A program made the position numbers and the translations under genes. From Tragulus kanchil (taxonomy: Eukaryota; Chordata; Mammalia; Artiodactyla; Tragulidae): a stretch of 64,000 bases of DNA. The notes under the pieces were generated by a model that was not told the origin of the DNA, ran no database searches, and saw only the letters and a list, made by a program, of their open reading frames with translations. Of this stretch, positions 33,620 to 46,815 are shown in pieces. Location: positions 136,232,854 to 136,296,853 of the forward strand of contig JAIOJX010000031.1 of the NCBI GenBank assembly GCA_022376925.1, read 5' to 3'. Positions within the stretch are counted from its first letter, which is position 1, and every line of letters begins with the position of its first letter.

Positions 33620-35810
33620 GACATAAATGTGGTTTATCACTGACAAGAAGGTTTCCATTGCTCTTTGGAGATGGGAGATAACTATTGTAATTGTTAGGTT
33701 CCAGGATGCTCTATTAGGCTAAAGAAAATGCCATCAGTAGATTTGTGCAAAGACCAGCTGCCTGTATTTCTTGTCTTTCCATTGTTCTTATGTCCTGTTG
33801 TGCAGTAAGTTTTCTGAGGGTGAAAACTTAGGTTCCTTCCTACTTTTCTGCAAGTTTCTTGCTTGTTTTATTTCCTCTACTTTAAAAAGTGCTCTGTACA
33901 TAGTGGTAAAGTATTGAAATGACAAGTAAAGCATAGTAAGGAAGACTTTACAGAGGGGAGGGAGAGGGAGAGTACTATATTAATAGGTATAATACCACTG
34001 GGTGGAAATTTGCAGTAGGAGACAAAGATTGGACATTCTAATGCTTAACGTAACGTGGACAAGTGAGAATTTATAGCCACGGAGTGGGTAGAAGATCACG
34101 AGGCAACATGAGAGGTAAGGGTAGGTTCTGCTTAACTGACCTAACTGGATTCTTGCTAAAGGCAGCCCAGGGTGATCAGACATCATCTAAGAAATGGTAG
34201 TGAATGAGGAATCTGATTAGTATAGAGGGTGACAAGGATGGGAGATTCTTGCTAAACTGATTTATCAGGATTATTGTTAAATTGGGCAATGCAGTAGATG
34301 AATACAGAAGCCCAAAAGTCAGGCTGAGCTGAAAAAACGTTCAGGGGAATCAGAGTAATGTTTGGCTAATGAGAGAAGATTTTTCAAAAGAAACCAGTCA
34401 AATATCTGTGGAATGGATAATGACTGGTATTGAATTCCTTGAATAAAATATTCATGAATCCTCCCCCCCCTTTTCATTTCACAAATGTATGAGTAAAATA
34501 TTTATATAGACATGGTTCATGCACTTGGGGGAAAAAGTTGGAGAACGACACCCAGATTCAGTCTCTGTCCTTATGGGGCTTATATTCTAGTTGTAAACAA
34601 GATAAGTAAGTAAAATACAATGATAGTGATCTATGGTTCAGAGAAGAAAAAGCAGGGAAAGGGAATAAGAAATGCTGGGGAAGGATGTAATATTGAAACT
34701 TTATTGTAATTGCTTTAGGTTCCAAAGAAATGACATAAATGTGGTTTATCACTGACAAGAAGGTTTCCATTGCTCTTTGGAGATGGGAGATAACTATTGT
34801 AATTGTTAGGTTCCAGGATGCTCTATTAGGCTAAAGAAAATGCCATCAGTAGATTTGTGCAAAGACCAGCTGCCTGTATTTCTTGTCTTTCCATTGTTCT
34901 TATGTCCTGTTGTGCAGTAAGTTTTCTGAGGGTGAAAACTTAGGTTCCTTCCTACTTTTCTGCAAGTTTCTTGCTTGTTTTATTTCCTCTACTTTAAAAA
35001 GTGCTCTGTACATAGTGGTAAAGTATTGAAATGACAAGTAAAGCATAGTAAGGAAGACTTTACAGAGGGGAGGGAGAGGGAGAGTACTATATTAATAGGT
35101 ATAATACCACTGGGTGGAAATTTGCAGTAGGAGACAAAGATTGGACATTCTAATGCTTAACGAACGTGGACAAGTGAGAATTTATAGCCACGGAGTGGGT
35201 AGAAGATCACGAGGCAACATGAGAGGTAAGGGTAGGTTCTGCTTAACTGACCTAACTGGATTCTTGCTAAAGGCAGCCCAGGGTGATCAGACATCATCTA
35301 AGAAATGGTAGTGAATGAGGAATCTGATTAGTATAGAGGGTGACAAGGATGGGAGATTCTTGCTAAACTGATTTATCAGGATTATTGTTAAATTGGGCAA
35401 TGCAGTAGATGAATACAGAAGCCCAAAAGTCAGGCTGAGCTGAAAAAACGTTCAGGGGAATCAGAGTAATGTTTGGCTAATGAGAGAAGATTTTTCAAAA
35501 GAAACCAGTCAAATATCTGTGGAATGGATAATGACTGGTATTGAATTCCTTGAATAAAATATTCATGAATCCTCCCCCCCCTTTTCATTTCACAAATGTA
35601 TGAGTAAAATATTTATATAGACATGGTTCATGCACTTGGGGGAAAAAGTTGGAGAACGACACCCAGATTCAGTCTCTGTCCTTATGGGGCTTATATTCTA
35701 GTTGTAAACAAGATAAGTAAGTAAAATACAATGATAGTGATCTATGGTTCAGAGAAGAAAAAGCAGGGAAAGGGAATAAGAAATGCTGGGGGAAGGATGT
35801 AATATTGAAA
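33620..35810 (+). repeat. Tandem duplication 11 (33620-34698 / 34732-35810)
   Basis: Direct repeat with offset 1112 in sequence with no recognised gene. The copies differ by a few indels (taacgtaacg / taacgaacg). Junction 34699-34731 is a 33-bp insert with no match noticed. Confidence 0.95.
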
Positions 35811-35819
35811 TTTTAGGTA

Positions 35820-36290
35820 TGATGGTCAGAAAAGACCTTCCTAAGATGGTGACATTTAAGTAAAGCCTGTATGTAGATGATGAAAGGAAGGATCTGGGGA
35901 GAGAACATTCCAATTCAAGCAGAAGAAACAGCGGGTGTACAAATCCTGTGGCAAGAGTGCCAAGGAGTGTGTCAAATTTAGAAAGGTAAAGCAAGACAGG
36001 ACATACAGAGCCCTCTGCATGTTGTGTGGACTGTGGCCTTTACCCAGCATCAGATGAGAAGACATTGAAAGATTTTGAGCAGGGAAACAGTGGAATGGAT
36101 GGAATTTTCAAAGCGTACCCTACTGCATTAAGAGCAGAAAGGGCAGAAATTAGGAGGTTGTTGCAACAGTTCAGACAAGAGACATCTAGGGTGTTATTAG
36201 TACCAGATATTTGGCAGTGGCTGAATTCTGGATTGGTTTTTGAAGACAACATAGAAAGTGATAGCTTATGGATCTGTTGTGAGATGTGAA
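35820..36290 (+). repeat. Ancient interspersed repeat, family not assigned
   Basis: 'ggtgacatttaagtaaagcc', 'agagaacattccaattcaag' and 'gattttgagcagggaaacag' belong to the same old mammalian repeat type as 16975-17270. The 87-codon ORF across it (36026-36289) is part of this repeat and shows no family motif. Confidence 0.4.
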
Positions 36291-36534
36291 AAAAAGAAGT
36301 GTAGGGTAAGAACCATGGGGAAATACTCTTAGAGTTAGTGTTGAGTTGGGTCTTTGACCACAGTATATTACATTATTCACATGTGTAAGGCAAAAATATA
36401 AAGCTCCATAAAAACAAGTAATGGAAAGTTAACGTGCCCAGCCAATTTCTTGACTTGTGCACATGCACTTATACCACTGGACTATGTTTAACCTGAATGT
36501 GGAATCCCATAGAGTTTAGGCTCTTAATGTGTGT

Positions 36535-38724
36535 GTAGGGTTTGTGAATTTTGTTTTTATTTCTCTACTTCCTATAAAGTACCTGGCATAGAGTAGACAT
36601 TGAATACATGCTTGGTGAGTGAATACATTTTTCTGAATATGTTGTGTTCCCTAGTATTTCCCACATGAATTTGTTTTAAAGTCTTATGGTGGTCCAGTGA
36701 TTAAAAATCTGCCTTCCAGTACAACGGTCATGGGTTCAGTCCCTGGTCCAGGAAGATCCCACATGCTGTAGAACGAAGTCTGTGTGCTACAACTAGATAA
36801 GCCCACATGCTGCAATGAAGACCCAGCACAACTAAAAAAATTAAAAAGAGAGGAAGAAAAAAAATAGCGCTGTAAAAATTAAATTAAACGGATACATTCA
36901 TGAATAAAAAATTATGTCTCCTTCACTCCAGATTCTCAGCCTTTTTTCCCAGAAGGTAATTTCTGTTAACAACAGTCTCTTATGCATAATCTCAGACATT
37001 TTCTATGCACATGTAGACATATTCACATTTTATTCTCAAATAATTGCATAGAACACACAGTTTTCTTTTTCCACCAAATTTTAATAAAAGTTGTACCTAG
37101 GAACAGATAGGTTTACTAATTTACCTTGTTGGTCAAAGCAACTCATGCTAGAAAAAAATTTTAATAGAACACTTTCTACTTTTTCTGAAGTCTTTTTCAT
37201 TCATTAGTTATTCACTCCTTTTTAATTTTCCAAATCAGATGAACCCTTCAGAGGGACATTAAAGGATTTACAATTTAGATCATAAAAAATTCACTCATTC
37301 CCAATAAGTGGTTCAACACCATGCATTATTCAGTTCAGATATATTGACCATAGTTGTGTGTGACTAGTAATGTTTTATGATTTCAGCTTCACAGTGCTAT
37401 CATTTGTGGCTACAACTAGAGCAGTTTGCATTTTGTAGTGGGAAGAAACAGAACTTTTTCTATTGCTCTGTAACTTCATTTCTATCTAAGATCTCTATTT
37501 GACCAAGGTTGTGAAAAGTTGGAGTTCCTCCCTCTCCTGTGGTTATGTCTGAGCTCTAGGGGCCTTTGTCTGCCATGAAGTTGGGGGTGTCCTCTTTGTT
37601 GCCTACTAAGTGTCCATGAAGCCACCATCCGTAGGGTTTGTGAATTTTGTTTTATTTCTCTACTTCCTATAAAGTACCTGGCATAGAGTAGACATTGAAT
37701 ACATGCTTGGTGAGTGAATACATTTTCTGAATATGTTGTGTTCCCTAGTATTTCCCACATGAATTTGTTTTAAAGTCTTATGGTGGTCCAGTGATTAAAA
37801 ATCTGCCTTCCAGTACAACGGTCATGGGTTCAGTCCCTGGTCCAGGAAGATCCCACATGCTGTAGAACGAAGTCTGTGTGCTACAACTAGATAAGCCCAC
37901 ATGCTGCAATGAAGACCCAGCACAACTAAAAAAATTAAAAAGAGAGGAAGAAAAAAAATAGCGCTGTAAAAATTAAATTAAACGGATACATTCATGAATA
38001 AAAAATTATGTCTCCTTCACTCCAGATTCTCAGCCTTTTTTCCCAGAAGGTAATTTCTGTTAACAACAGTCTCTTATGCATAATCTCAGACATTTTCTAT
38101 GCACATGTAGACATATTCACATTTTATTCTCAAATAATTGCATAGAACACACAGTTTTCTTTTTCCACCAAATTTTAATAAAAGTTGTACCTAGGAACAG
38201 ATAGGTTTACTAATTTACCTTGTTGGTCAAAGCAACTCATGCTAGAAAAAATTTCAATAGAACACTTTCTACTTTTTCTGAAGTCTTTTTCATTCATTAG
38301 TTATTCACTCCTTTTTAATTTTCCAAATCAGATGAACCCTTCAGAGGGACATTAAAGGATTTACAATTTAGATCATAAAAAATTCACTCATTCCCAATAA
38401 GTGGTTCAACACCATGCATTATTCAGTTCAGATATATTGACCATAGTTGTGTGTGACTAGTAATGTTTTATGATTTCAGCTTCACAGTGCTATCATTTGT
38501 GGCTACAACTAGAGCAGTTTGCATTTTGTAGTGGGAAGAAACAGAACTTTTTCTATTGCTCTGTAACTTCATTTCTATCTAAGATCTCTATTTGACCAAG
38601 GTTGTGAAAAGTTGGAGTTCCTCCCTCTCCTGTGGTTATGTCTGAGCTCTAGGGGCCTTTGTCTGCCATGAAGTTGGGGGTGTCCTCTTTGTTGCCTACT
38701 AAGTGTCCATGAAGCCACCATCCC
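36535..38724 (+). repeat. Tandem duplication 12 (36535-37630 / 37631-38724)
   Basis: Abutting direct repeat with offset 1096. It carries a SINE (36687-36843 and 37783-37939). Joint at ccaccatcc|gtagggtttg. Confidence 0.95.
36687..36843 (+). mobile_element. CHR-type SINE
   Basis: 'ggtggtccagtgattaaaaa', 'gggttcagtccctggtccag' and 'atgaagacccagcacaac' followed by an A-rich tail. Older short-tailed subfamily; repeated at 37783-37939. Confidence 0.85.
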
Positions 38725-40855
38725 CACTCCTGTTGATCCATTCAGGTCGTGTAGCCAGGGTCACTCTGTTGAGAGTGGCATCATTGCTGCTGCTTCCATG
38801 GCTGTGCTTGGGCTTGGGAAGTCATTGTGTCTCTCCGAAGCCACTTCTGTTTATACCCCTATGCAGTCATTTCTTTTTCAGGGTTTTGCAACTTACTCCA
38901 CACAAGGGGACACAAGCCGATTTTCTCTCAGAGTCTCAGGTTTTAGTGTTTCTTTCTGCATTGTTCACCAGACAGCATTCAGCCCTGTTTACTCAGTTTT
39001 CACCTGTGTCTAAGCCTTCATCACTTTCTCTCCATTTCTCTTTTCTCCCCATCAGGTTACCAGTCTTCAGTCAGAGTGTGTTTTGTTTTAGTCTGGGACA
39101 GATGCAGACAGGTGAGGAGATGAAGAACAAAGAGGTGAAAGGGGTCATGTTTCTGCTACAGTAAAACCTCTTAGCATTTATTTAGGTTTCTGTTATGGGA
39201 CAGTACCCAGTTAGCCCTTCCCTGCACCTACATCTGGCTCAATCCCATCCAGCCCCAGCATGTCAGCCTCTTCCTGTTACATCATGTAAAGGAAAATGCA
39301 TTAGACGTGCTCCATCTGGTCAGCATTTAATTTTCCAGAGGGCTCTATTTGTTACAGTTCGACCTTCCTCTTTGTATCTGATTTCATAGAGTTGGAAAGA
39401 GGCAAAATATTTGGCAAACCTGAATCAGAGGACAGTAAAATCTGTTGTCTTTTCTTCCTGGAGAGTAAAGCACTAAAGGAACTTCTGAGAAGGCCCAGAA
39501 AGTGGGCTTGATCAAGTCTTGGTGCCAGAAAGTGAAAGTGTTCATGTCTGCTCTTTGTGACCCCATGCACTGTATCCCACCAGGCTGCTCTGTGCTTGGA
39601 ATTCTTCAGGCAGGAATGCTAGAGTGGCTTGCCATACCTTTCTTCAGAGGATCTTCCCAACCTAGGGATCAAGCCTGGGATTGCAGGCAGATTCTTTACC
39701 ATCTCAGCCACCAGAGAAACACTTTGATCCCAGGAAATGAACAGCTAAGGCTGGGCAGTGTGGCCTCTTTGTTGCCTACTAAGTGTCCATGAAGCCACCA
39801 TCCCCACTCCTGTTGATCCATTCAGGTCGTGTAGCCAGGGTCACTCTGTTGAGAGTGGCATCATTGCTGCTGCTTCCATGGCTGTGCTTGGGCTTGGGAA
39901 GTCATTGTGTCTCTCCGAAGCCACTTCTGTTTATACCCCTATGCAGTCATTTCTTTTTCAGGGTTTTGCAACTTACTCCACACAAGGGGACACAAGCCGA
40001 TTTTCTCTCAGAGTCTCAGGTTTTAGTGTTTCTTTCTGCATTGTTCACCAGACAGCATTCAGCCCTGTTTACTCAGTTTTCACCTGTGTCTAAGCCTTCA
40101 TCACTTTCTCTCCATTTCTCTTTTCTCCCCATCAGGTTACCAGTCTTCAGTCAGAGTGTGTTTTGTTTTAGTCTGGGACAGATGCAGACAGGTGAGGAGA
40201 TGAAGAACAAAGAGGTGAAAGGGGTCATGTTTCTGCTACAGTAAAACCTCTTAGCATTTATTTAGGTTTCTGTTATGGGACAGTACCCAGTTAGCCCTTC
40301 CCTGCACCTACATCTGGCTCAATCCCATCCAGCCCCAGCATGTCAGCCTCTTCCTGTTACATCATGTAAAGGAAAATGCATTAGACGTGCTCCATCTGGT
40401 CAGCATTTAATTTTCCAGAGGGCTCTATTTGTTACAGTTCGACCTTCCTCTTTGTATCTGATTTCATAGAGTTGGAAAGAGGCAAAATATTTGGCAAACC
40501 TGAATCAGAGGACAGTAAAATCTGTTGTCTTTTCTTCCTGGAGAGTAAAGCACTAAAGGAACTTCTGAGAAGGCCCAGAAAGTGGGCTTGATCAAGTCTT
40601 GGTGCCAGAAAGTGAAAGTGTTCATGTCTGCTCTTTGTGACCCCATGCACTGTATCCCACCAGGCTGCTCTGTGCTTGGAATTCTTCAGGCAGGAATGCT
40701 AGAGTGGCTTGCCATACCTTTCTTCAGAGGATCTTCCCAACCTAGGGATCAAGCCTGGGTTCTCCTGCATTGCAGGCAGATTCTTTACCATCTCAGCCAC
40801 CAGAGAAACACTTTGATCCCAGGAAATGAACAGCTAAGGCTGGGGGCAGTGTGGC
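38684..40855 (+). repeat. Tandem duplication 13 (38684-39763 / 39764-40855)
   Basis: Abutting direct repeat with offset 1080. The left copy lacks about 10 bases inside a SINE near its end (cctgggattgcag for cctgggttctcctgcattgcag). The 153-codon ORF at 38703 and 39783 is duplicated with it, shows no family motif and is not taken as a gene. Confidence 0.95.
39534..39722 (-). mobile_element. Bov-tA-type SINE (left copy)
   Basis: Reverse Bov-tA: 'ctctttgtgaccccatgcac', 'caggcaggaatgctagagtg', 'tctttaccatctcagccacc'. Repeated at 40614-40802 by duplication 13. Confidence 0.85.
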
Positions 40856-41103
40856 CACCTATGTCTCCCCAGCTCATGTTGGTCCTGGATACATAGTGTA
40901 TATGACTCTTGTTTAGGGCTGTAAAATGTGGCAGATTATTTTAAAATGCTTAAGTCAAAATTAATTTTATTACAATAAGCAAGAAGCAGTATATACATCC
41001 TTTTAGGCCTAAAAAAAGTTTCTTCTTTACTATATAGTATTTTTTTATATATAGTATTTTTTACTATATAGTATTATATATTGCATACTGTATAATATTA
41101 TCA

Positions 41104-41334
41104 TGTGTCTGTGTGTATGTGTGTATGTGCTCAGTCATGTCCAACTCTGTGCAATCCTTTGGACTGTAGCCCACCAGGCTCTTCTGTCCAAGGGATTTTT
41201 CAGGCAAGAATACTGGAGTGGGTTGCCATTTCCATATCCAGAGGATCTGCCTAGCCCAGGGATCGAACCCACGTCTCCTGTGTCTTCTGCATTGCAGATG
41301 GATTCTTTACCGCTGAGCCATTGGAGAAGCCCGT
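41104..41334 (-). mobile_element. Bov-tA-type SINE
   Basis: 'gctcagtcatgtccaactct', 'gactgtagcccaccaggctc' and 'caagaatactggagtgggtt' in reverse orientation, ending 'gctgagccattggagaagcc'. Ruminant SINE. Confidence 0.93.
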
Positions 41335-41362
41335 GGTTTTATTGTAGATTAAGCCTTTAGGA

Positions 41363-41672
41363 GGGATTCCCTTGTAGGTCAACTGGTAAAGAATCTGCCT
41401 GAAATGCAGGAGACTATAGTTCTATTCCTGAGTCAAGAAGTTCTCCTGGAGAAGGGTTAGGCTACCCACTCCAGTATTCATGGGCTTCCCTGGTGACTCA
41501 GATGGTAAAGAATCCGCCTATAATGCAAGAGACCTGGATTTGATCCCTGGGTTGGGAAGATCTCCTGGAGAAGGGGAAGGCTACCCACTCCAGTATTCTT
41601 GCCTGGAGAATTCCATGGCTTGTCCATGAGTCACAAAGAGTTGGACATGACTGAGCAACTTTCACTTTCAAG
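41363..41672 (+). mobile_element. Bov-tA-type SINE with doubled head
   Basis: Two tRNA-like heads in a row (from 41363 and from 41483, 'gggcttccctggtgactcag'), then the shared tail to 'gactgagcaactttcacttt'. Forward orientation, facing the reverse Bov-tA just to its left. Confidence 0.93.
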
Positions 41673-42294
41673 CCTTAGGAGAGAAGTGAACCTATGTATA
41701 GTTTTGTTCAGGACATAGACATTAAAAAGCCTCTGTCGAACATAATCTGAGAAGTTGACAGCATGTATCTCTGCCTTCTTTGTGCTGCTCTGCCCGTGAG
41801 CAGGCAAGTCGCTGACTGGGCTGTCACTGTGGTAAAGGCTGCAGAAAGTTCATTTGTCTCTTTCTCTCTCAATACCATTGATTTTGCTTCGTCATCTGTG
41901 AACTGATGTTTTCCAGTCACAATTGCACTTCACGTTTAGAAAAACAGCATGTAATTTAAAGTCTTAGGACTGCATCAAATCCCACAGCAAGTATAAAGGT
42001 GGGTCATGGTTTTGCTTCTTGCCTTGACTACCAGGAACCCCAAATTTTGGTTTGCAGCTTCCATAGTACTTTCTCCAAATTAGTACATTTCATAATAAGT
42101 TGTTAATTTCTTTATTACTGTATTCTAAAAATGTGTGAAGCAATTATTTTAATCTGGATTTATAGGGTTTGTACAAGGTTCATTTTGCTTCATATGTTTA
42201 GCTATTTTCTCTTCCTCTTTATGATACTTCAAAAAAAATCATTTGGACAAAGAAGGCATTTGATATTCAAGATCAGGACTTGGAAATTTAATCA

Positions 42295-42650
42295 GCTACA
42301 GAGAGTCACAAATGACAGAGAGGGTCCTACAATTTGGATTGATGAGGATTGTAGTGTCCTGAAGAATTTATGTATCAGCTAAATGGAGAAGCACCTTTTC
42401 AGGTCCAGCTAGCTGCAGCCAGAAATGAGAATCCTATAGAGAACAGACTTACGGACATTGGGCTGAGAGAGGGGACTATGCTGTGGGACTAAGGGATCTC
42501 AAACGGGCTCTGTGGAGACCTGGAGGGGTGGGATGGGGAGGGAGATGGGAGGGAGGTTAAGGGGAGGGGGACATACCTATGGCAGATTAAGGTTGATGTG
42601 TGGTAGTAAACAACAAGGCTCTGTAAAAAATAAACTTTAAAAAAAAGAGT
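42295..42650 (+). mobile_element. L1 3'-end fragment
   Basis: The G-rich 3' UTR (gtgggatggggagggagatg, aggggagggggacataccta) is followed by an A-rich tail at 42625-42645. It is an inserted L1 tail. Repeated at 43407-43762. Confidence 0.75.
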
Positions 42651-42654
42651 CCTG

Positions 42655-42775
42655 GGACTTTCTTGGCGGTCCAATGGTTAAGAGGCCACACTTCCATGGC
42701 AGGTGATATGGGTTCAATCTCTGGTTGGGCAAAGAAGATCCCACTTGCCATGTGGCCAAAAAAGGAAAAAGAAAA
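42655..42775 (+). mobile_element. CHR-type SINE fragment
   Basis: 'gggactttcttggcggtcca', 'gggttcaatctctggttggg' and 'aagatcccacttgccatgtg', A-rich tail. Repeated at 43767-43887. Confidence 0.8.
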
Positions 42776-42825
42776 GAAATGTGAGCCTTATGTTGACAGA
42801 ACTGCCATTTCAAGACTATGAAATT

Positions 42826-45800
42826 CCAAAGATGGCAGAGTAAGAAGGGCCTCTGCTCACCTCCACCAACAGGCACACCAAAATTACAACTATTTCTGGG
42901 GCAGCTGTCTGTGAAAACGACCTTAAGACTAGCAGAATAGATTTTCCAGACTAAAAATATCAAGAAGGAAATGTGAGACAGGAGGAACAGAGATGCAGCA
43001 TAGTGAAGACCCAAGGCCCTAGGTAGGCCACCCACAAATAGGATAATCACAATTGCAAAGGTTGTCCCCAAGAAATAAGGGATCCAAGCCTCATATTGGG
43101 CTCCCCAGCCCAGGAATCTTGCAGCAGGAAGAGAAGCACCCAGAACATATGACTTCGAAGGCCAGTAGGAGTGTGTGAGAGCAGGAGGGCTATAGGAAAC
43201 AAAGACTGCTCTTAAAGGGCCCTCTCAAAATCTCACACACTCTGAATCCCAGCACAGAGGCAGTAATTTGGAGGAAGCTTGGGTCAGATCTACTTGCTGA
43301 TCCTGGAGAGCCTCCTGGAGACACAGGATGTTACTGGGACTCACCCTGGGACAGAGGTGCTGGCAGCAGCCATTTGGGTGGTCTTGTTCTGCTGTGAGAG
43401 CACTGTGCTACAGAGAGTCACAAATGACAGAGAGGGTCCTACAATTTGGATTGATGAGGATTGTAGTGTCCTGAAGAATTTATGTATCAGCTAAATGGAG
43501 AAGCACCTTTTCAGGTCCAGCTAGCTGCAGCCAGAAATGAGAATCCTATAGAGAACAGACTTACGGACATTGGGCTGAGAGAGGGGACTATGCTGTGGGA
43601 CTAAGGGATCTCAAACGGGCTCTGTGGAGACCTGGAGGGGTGGGATGGGGAGGGAGATGGGAGGGAGGTTAAGGGGAGGGGGACATACCTATGGCAGATT
43701 AAGGTTGATGTGTGGTAGTAAACAACAAGGCTCTGTAAAAAATAAACTTTAAAAAAAAGAGTCCTGGGACTTTCTTGGCGGTCCAATGGTTAAGAGGCCA
43801 CACTTCCATGGCAGGTGATATGGGTTCAATCTCTGGTTGGGCAAAGAAGATCCCACTTGCCATGTGGCCAAAAAAGGAAAAAGAAAAGAAATGTGAGCCT
43901 TATGTTGACAGAACTGCCATTTCAAGACTATGAAATTCCAAAGATGGCAGAGTAAGAAGGGCCTCTGCTCACCTCCACCAACAGGCACACCAAAATTACA
44001 ACTATTTCTGGGGCAGCTGTCTGTGAAAACGACCTTAAGACTAGCAGAATAGATTTTCCAGACTAAAAATATCAAGAAGGAAATGTGAGACAGGAGGAAC
44101 AGAGATGCAGCATAGTGAAGACCCAAGGCCCTAGGTAGGCCACCCACAAATAGGATAATCACAATTGCAAAGGTTGTCCCCAAGAAATAAGGGATCCAAG
44201 CCTCATATTGGGCTCCCCAGCCCAGGAATCTTGCAGCAGGAAGAGAAGCACCCAGAACATATGACTTCGAAGGCCAGTAGGAGTGTGTGAGAGCAGGAGG
44301 GCTATAGGAAACAAAGACTGCTCTTAAAGGGCCCTCTCAAAATCTCACACACTCTGAATCCCAGCACAGAGGCAGTAATTTGGAGGAAGCTTGGGTCAGA
44401 TCTACTTGCTGATCCTGGAGAGCCTCCTGGAGACACAGGATGTTACTGGGACTCACCCTGGGACAGAGGTGCTGGCAGCAGCCATTTGGGTGGTCTTGTT
44501 CTGCTGTGAGAGCACTGTGCTAGCAAGTGCCGTTTTGGAGTCTTCCCTCTAGCCTGTTATCTCCAGGGGCTTACACACCTTCCAGTGGGACTTCATGAGC
44601 CCAGGACCCTCCTGGGACCCAAGCCCACATACGAGTGGACCCCACAAACAGTCACCACAAGACTGAGCGCCTCCTAGTAGTTGCAAGCACCATCCTTGGA
44701 CCCCAGGTTACACAGCTGGACACCCGGCCCTGCCCATTACTGGGATGGCGCTAGCCCAATTCCCTTGGTTCCCTATAGCTGCTGCCCCAGGATATAGCCC
44801 GGCTCATCAATAGACTGGCACCAGTCCTGGGACCTCACAGGTTACTTAGTCAGCTACCTTGAAACCTGGCTCTACCCACCAGTGGGCTGGCATCACACCC
44901 AAGACACTGAGTTATATAGTTGTGTGGTGGACCTGGTCTTTCCCACTGGTGGGCCAGAGCCACCACACGAGACAGGGCCTGGAAACCAGTTGGGTCAGTG
45001 GTCAGTTTTGTCTACTGGTACACTCACAAGTAGGCAGCTCCGCCATAACAGAAGGGCCTGCACGGCCCACATAGGGAGCAACCCTAAAACATACAGCTCT
45101 AGTGACCAGAGGGAAGAGTGCTCTTGGGCCCAATAGGGTGTTTCCTACTAGGACCACTTTTCCAAGATCAGGAGATATAACTGTCCTACCTAATTCATAG
45201 AAGTGAACATAGAGAATCAGGCCAAATGAGACAACGGGAATATTTTCAAAATGAAGGAACAAGACAAAATCCTGGAAGAAGTGAATGGAGATAAAAAAAA
45301 TCTACATTCTAGGGTTTCCCTGGTGGTCCAGTGGGTAAGGACACAGCCTTGCAGTGCAAGGGGCGCCGGTTCGAGCCCTGGCCTGGGAGGATCCCACGTG
45401 CGCAGAGCGGCTGGACCCATGTGTCCAATTACTGAGCTGGAGCTCTGGGCGCATGCGCCCAGAGCCGCACTCAGCGACAACAGAGGCCATCTACTTGCTG
45501 ATCCTGGAGAGCCTCCTGGAGACACAGGATGTTACTGGGACTCACCCTGGGACAGAGGTGCTGGCAGCAGCCATTTGGGTGGTCTTGTTCTGCTGTGAGA
45601 GCACTGTGCTAGCAAGTGCCGTTTTGGAGTCTTCCCTCTAGCCTGTTATCTCCAGGGGCTTACACACCTTCCAGTGGGACTTCATGAGCCCAGGACCCTC
45701 CTGGGACCCAAGCCCACATACGAGTGGACCCCACAAACAGTCACCACAAGACTGAGCGCCTCCTAGTAGTTGCAAGCACCATCCTTGGACCCCAGGTTAC

Positions 45801-46400
45801 ACAGCTGGACACCCGGCCCTGCCCATTACTGGGATGGCGCTAGCCCAATTCCCTTGGTTCCCTATAGCTGCTGCCCCAGGATATAGCCCGGCTCATCAAT
45901 AGACTGGCACCAGTCCTGGGACCTCACAGGTTACTTAGTCAGCTACCTTGAAACCTGGCTCTACCCACCAGTGGGCTGGCATCACACCCAAGACACTGAG
46001 TTATATAGTTGTGTGGTGGACCTGGTCTTTCCCACTGGTGGGCCAGAGCCACCACACGAGACAGGGCCTGGAAACCAGTTGGGTCAGTGGTCAGTTTTGT
46101 CTACTGGTACACTCACAAGTAGGCAGCTCCGCCATAACAGAAGGGCCTGCACGGCCCACATAGGGAGCAACCCTAAAACATACAGCTCTAGTGACCAGAG
46201 GGAAGAGTGCTCTTGGGCCCAATAGGGTGTTTCCTACTAGGACCACTTTTCCAAGATCAGGAGATATAACTGTCCTACCTAATTCATAGAAGTGAACATA
46301 GAGAATCAGGCCAAATGAGACAACGGGAATATTTTCAAAATGAAGGAACAAGACAAAATCCTGGAAGAAGTGAATGGAGATAAAAAAAATCTACATTCTA
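42826..46400 (+). mobile_element. Older L1, 5' UTR and ORF1 region, plus strand
   Basis: It starts at 'ccaaagatggcagagtaaga', the usual L1 5' end, and continues through the GC-rich 5' UTR with 'gggctggcatcacacccaag' to the 'aatcctggaagaagtgaatg' region. It includes duplications 14 and 15. Frames are broken. Probably the 5' part of the element whose ORF2 lies at 46860-50240. Confidence 0.65.
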
Positions 46401-46577
46401 GGGTTTCCCTGGTGGTCCAGTGGGTAAGGACACAGCCTTGCAGTGCAAGGGGCGCCGGTTCGAGCCCTGGCCTGGGAGGATCCCACGTGCCGCAGAGCGG
46501 CTGGACCCATGTGTCCAATTACTGAGCTGGAGCTCTGGAGCGCATGCGCCCAGAGCCGGCACTCAGCGACAACAGAG
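44400..46577 (+). repeat. Tandem duplication 15 (44400-45488 / 45489-46577)
   Basis: Abutting direct repeat with offset 1089, breaking inside a SINE (acaacagaggcc|atctacttgc). Three single-base or double-base deletions in the left copy lie within its last 90 bp. Overlaps duplication 14 by about 120 bp. Confidence 0.95.
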
Positions 46578-46815
46578 GCCACCGCGATGGGAGGCCCACA
46601 CGGGCCAGAGAACAAAGATGGATGAAAATAGAGAAATGAAAGACCAACAGAAGTAGCCCGTCTGCTCCCCTCCCTCCGCACCCCACCCCCCCAAAATAAA
46701 TAAATAAATCTTTAAAAAGAAAAAATGTGGATGAAAATAGATAAATGAAAGACCAATAGAAGTGGCCTGCCTGCCCCCCTCCTTCCCCAACCCGTCCCCC
46801 CACCCCCGCAAAAAA
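46403..46815 (+). mobile_element. Long-tailed CHR SINE with a second tail
   Basis: A complete SINE with B box ggttcgagccc (46457-46467) and tail to the A-rich stretch near 46700-46727. A second copy of the tail alone follows (gatgaaaatagataaatgaa, agaccaatagaagtggcc, C-rich, A-rich). The truncated version at 45315-45488 comes from duplication 15. Confidence 0.88.

Larger units (their letters stand above)
42295..44522 (+). repeat. Tandem duplication 14 (42295-43410 / 43407-44522)
   Basis: Direct repeat with offset 1112, overlapping by the four bases gcta at the joint. It carries an L1 3' end, a SINE and the 5' end of another L1. Confidence 0.95.

Noticed and set aside
38703..40244. Repeated 153-codon ORF (twice)
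   Set aside because: It is present twice only because of duplication 13. Composition is Ser/Leu/Phe-rich with no recognisable domain, and no splice or promoter context is seen.
46457..46467. tRNA gene-like A and B boxes
   Set aside because: They belong to tRNA-derived SINE heads. No cloverleaf with intact acceptor stem is present.
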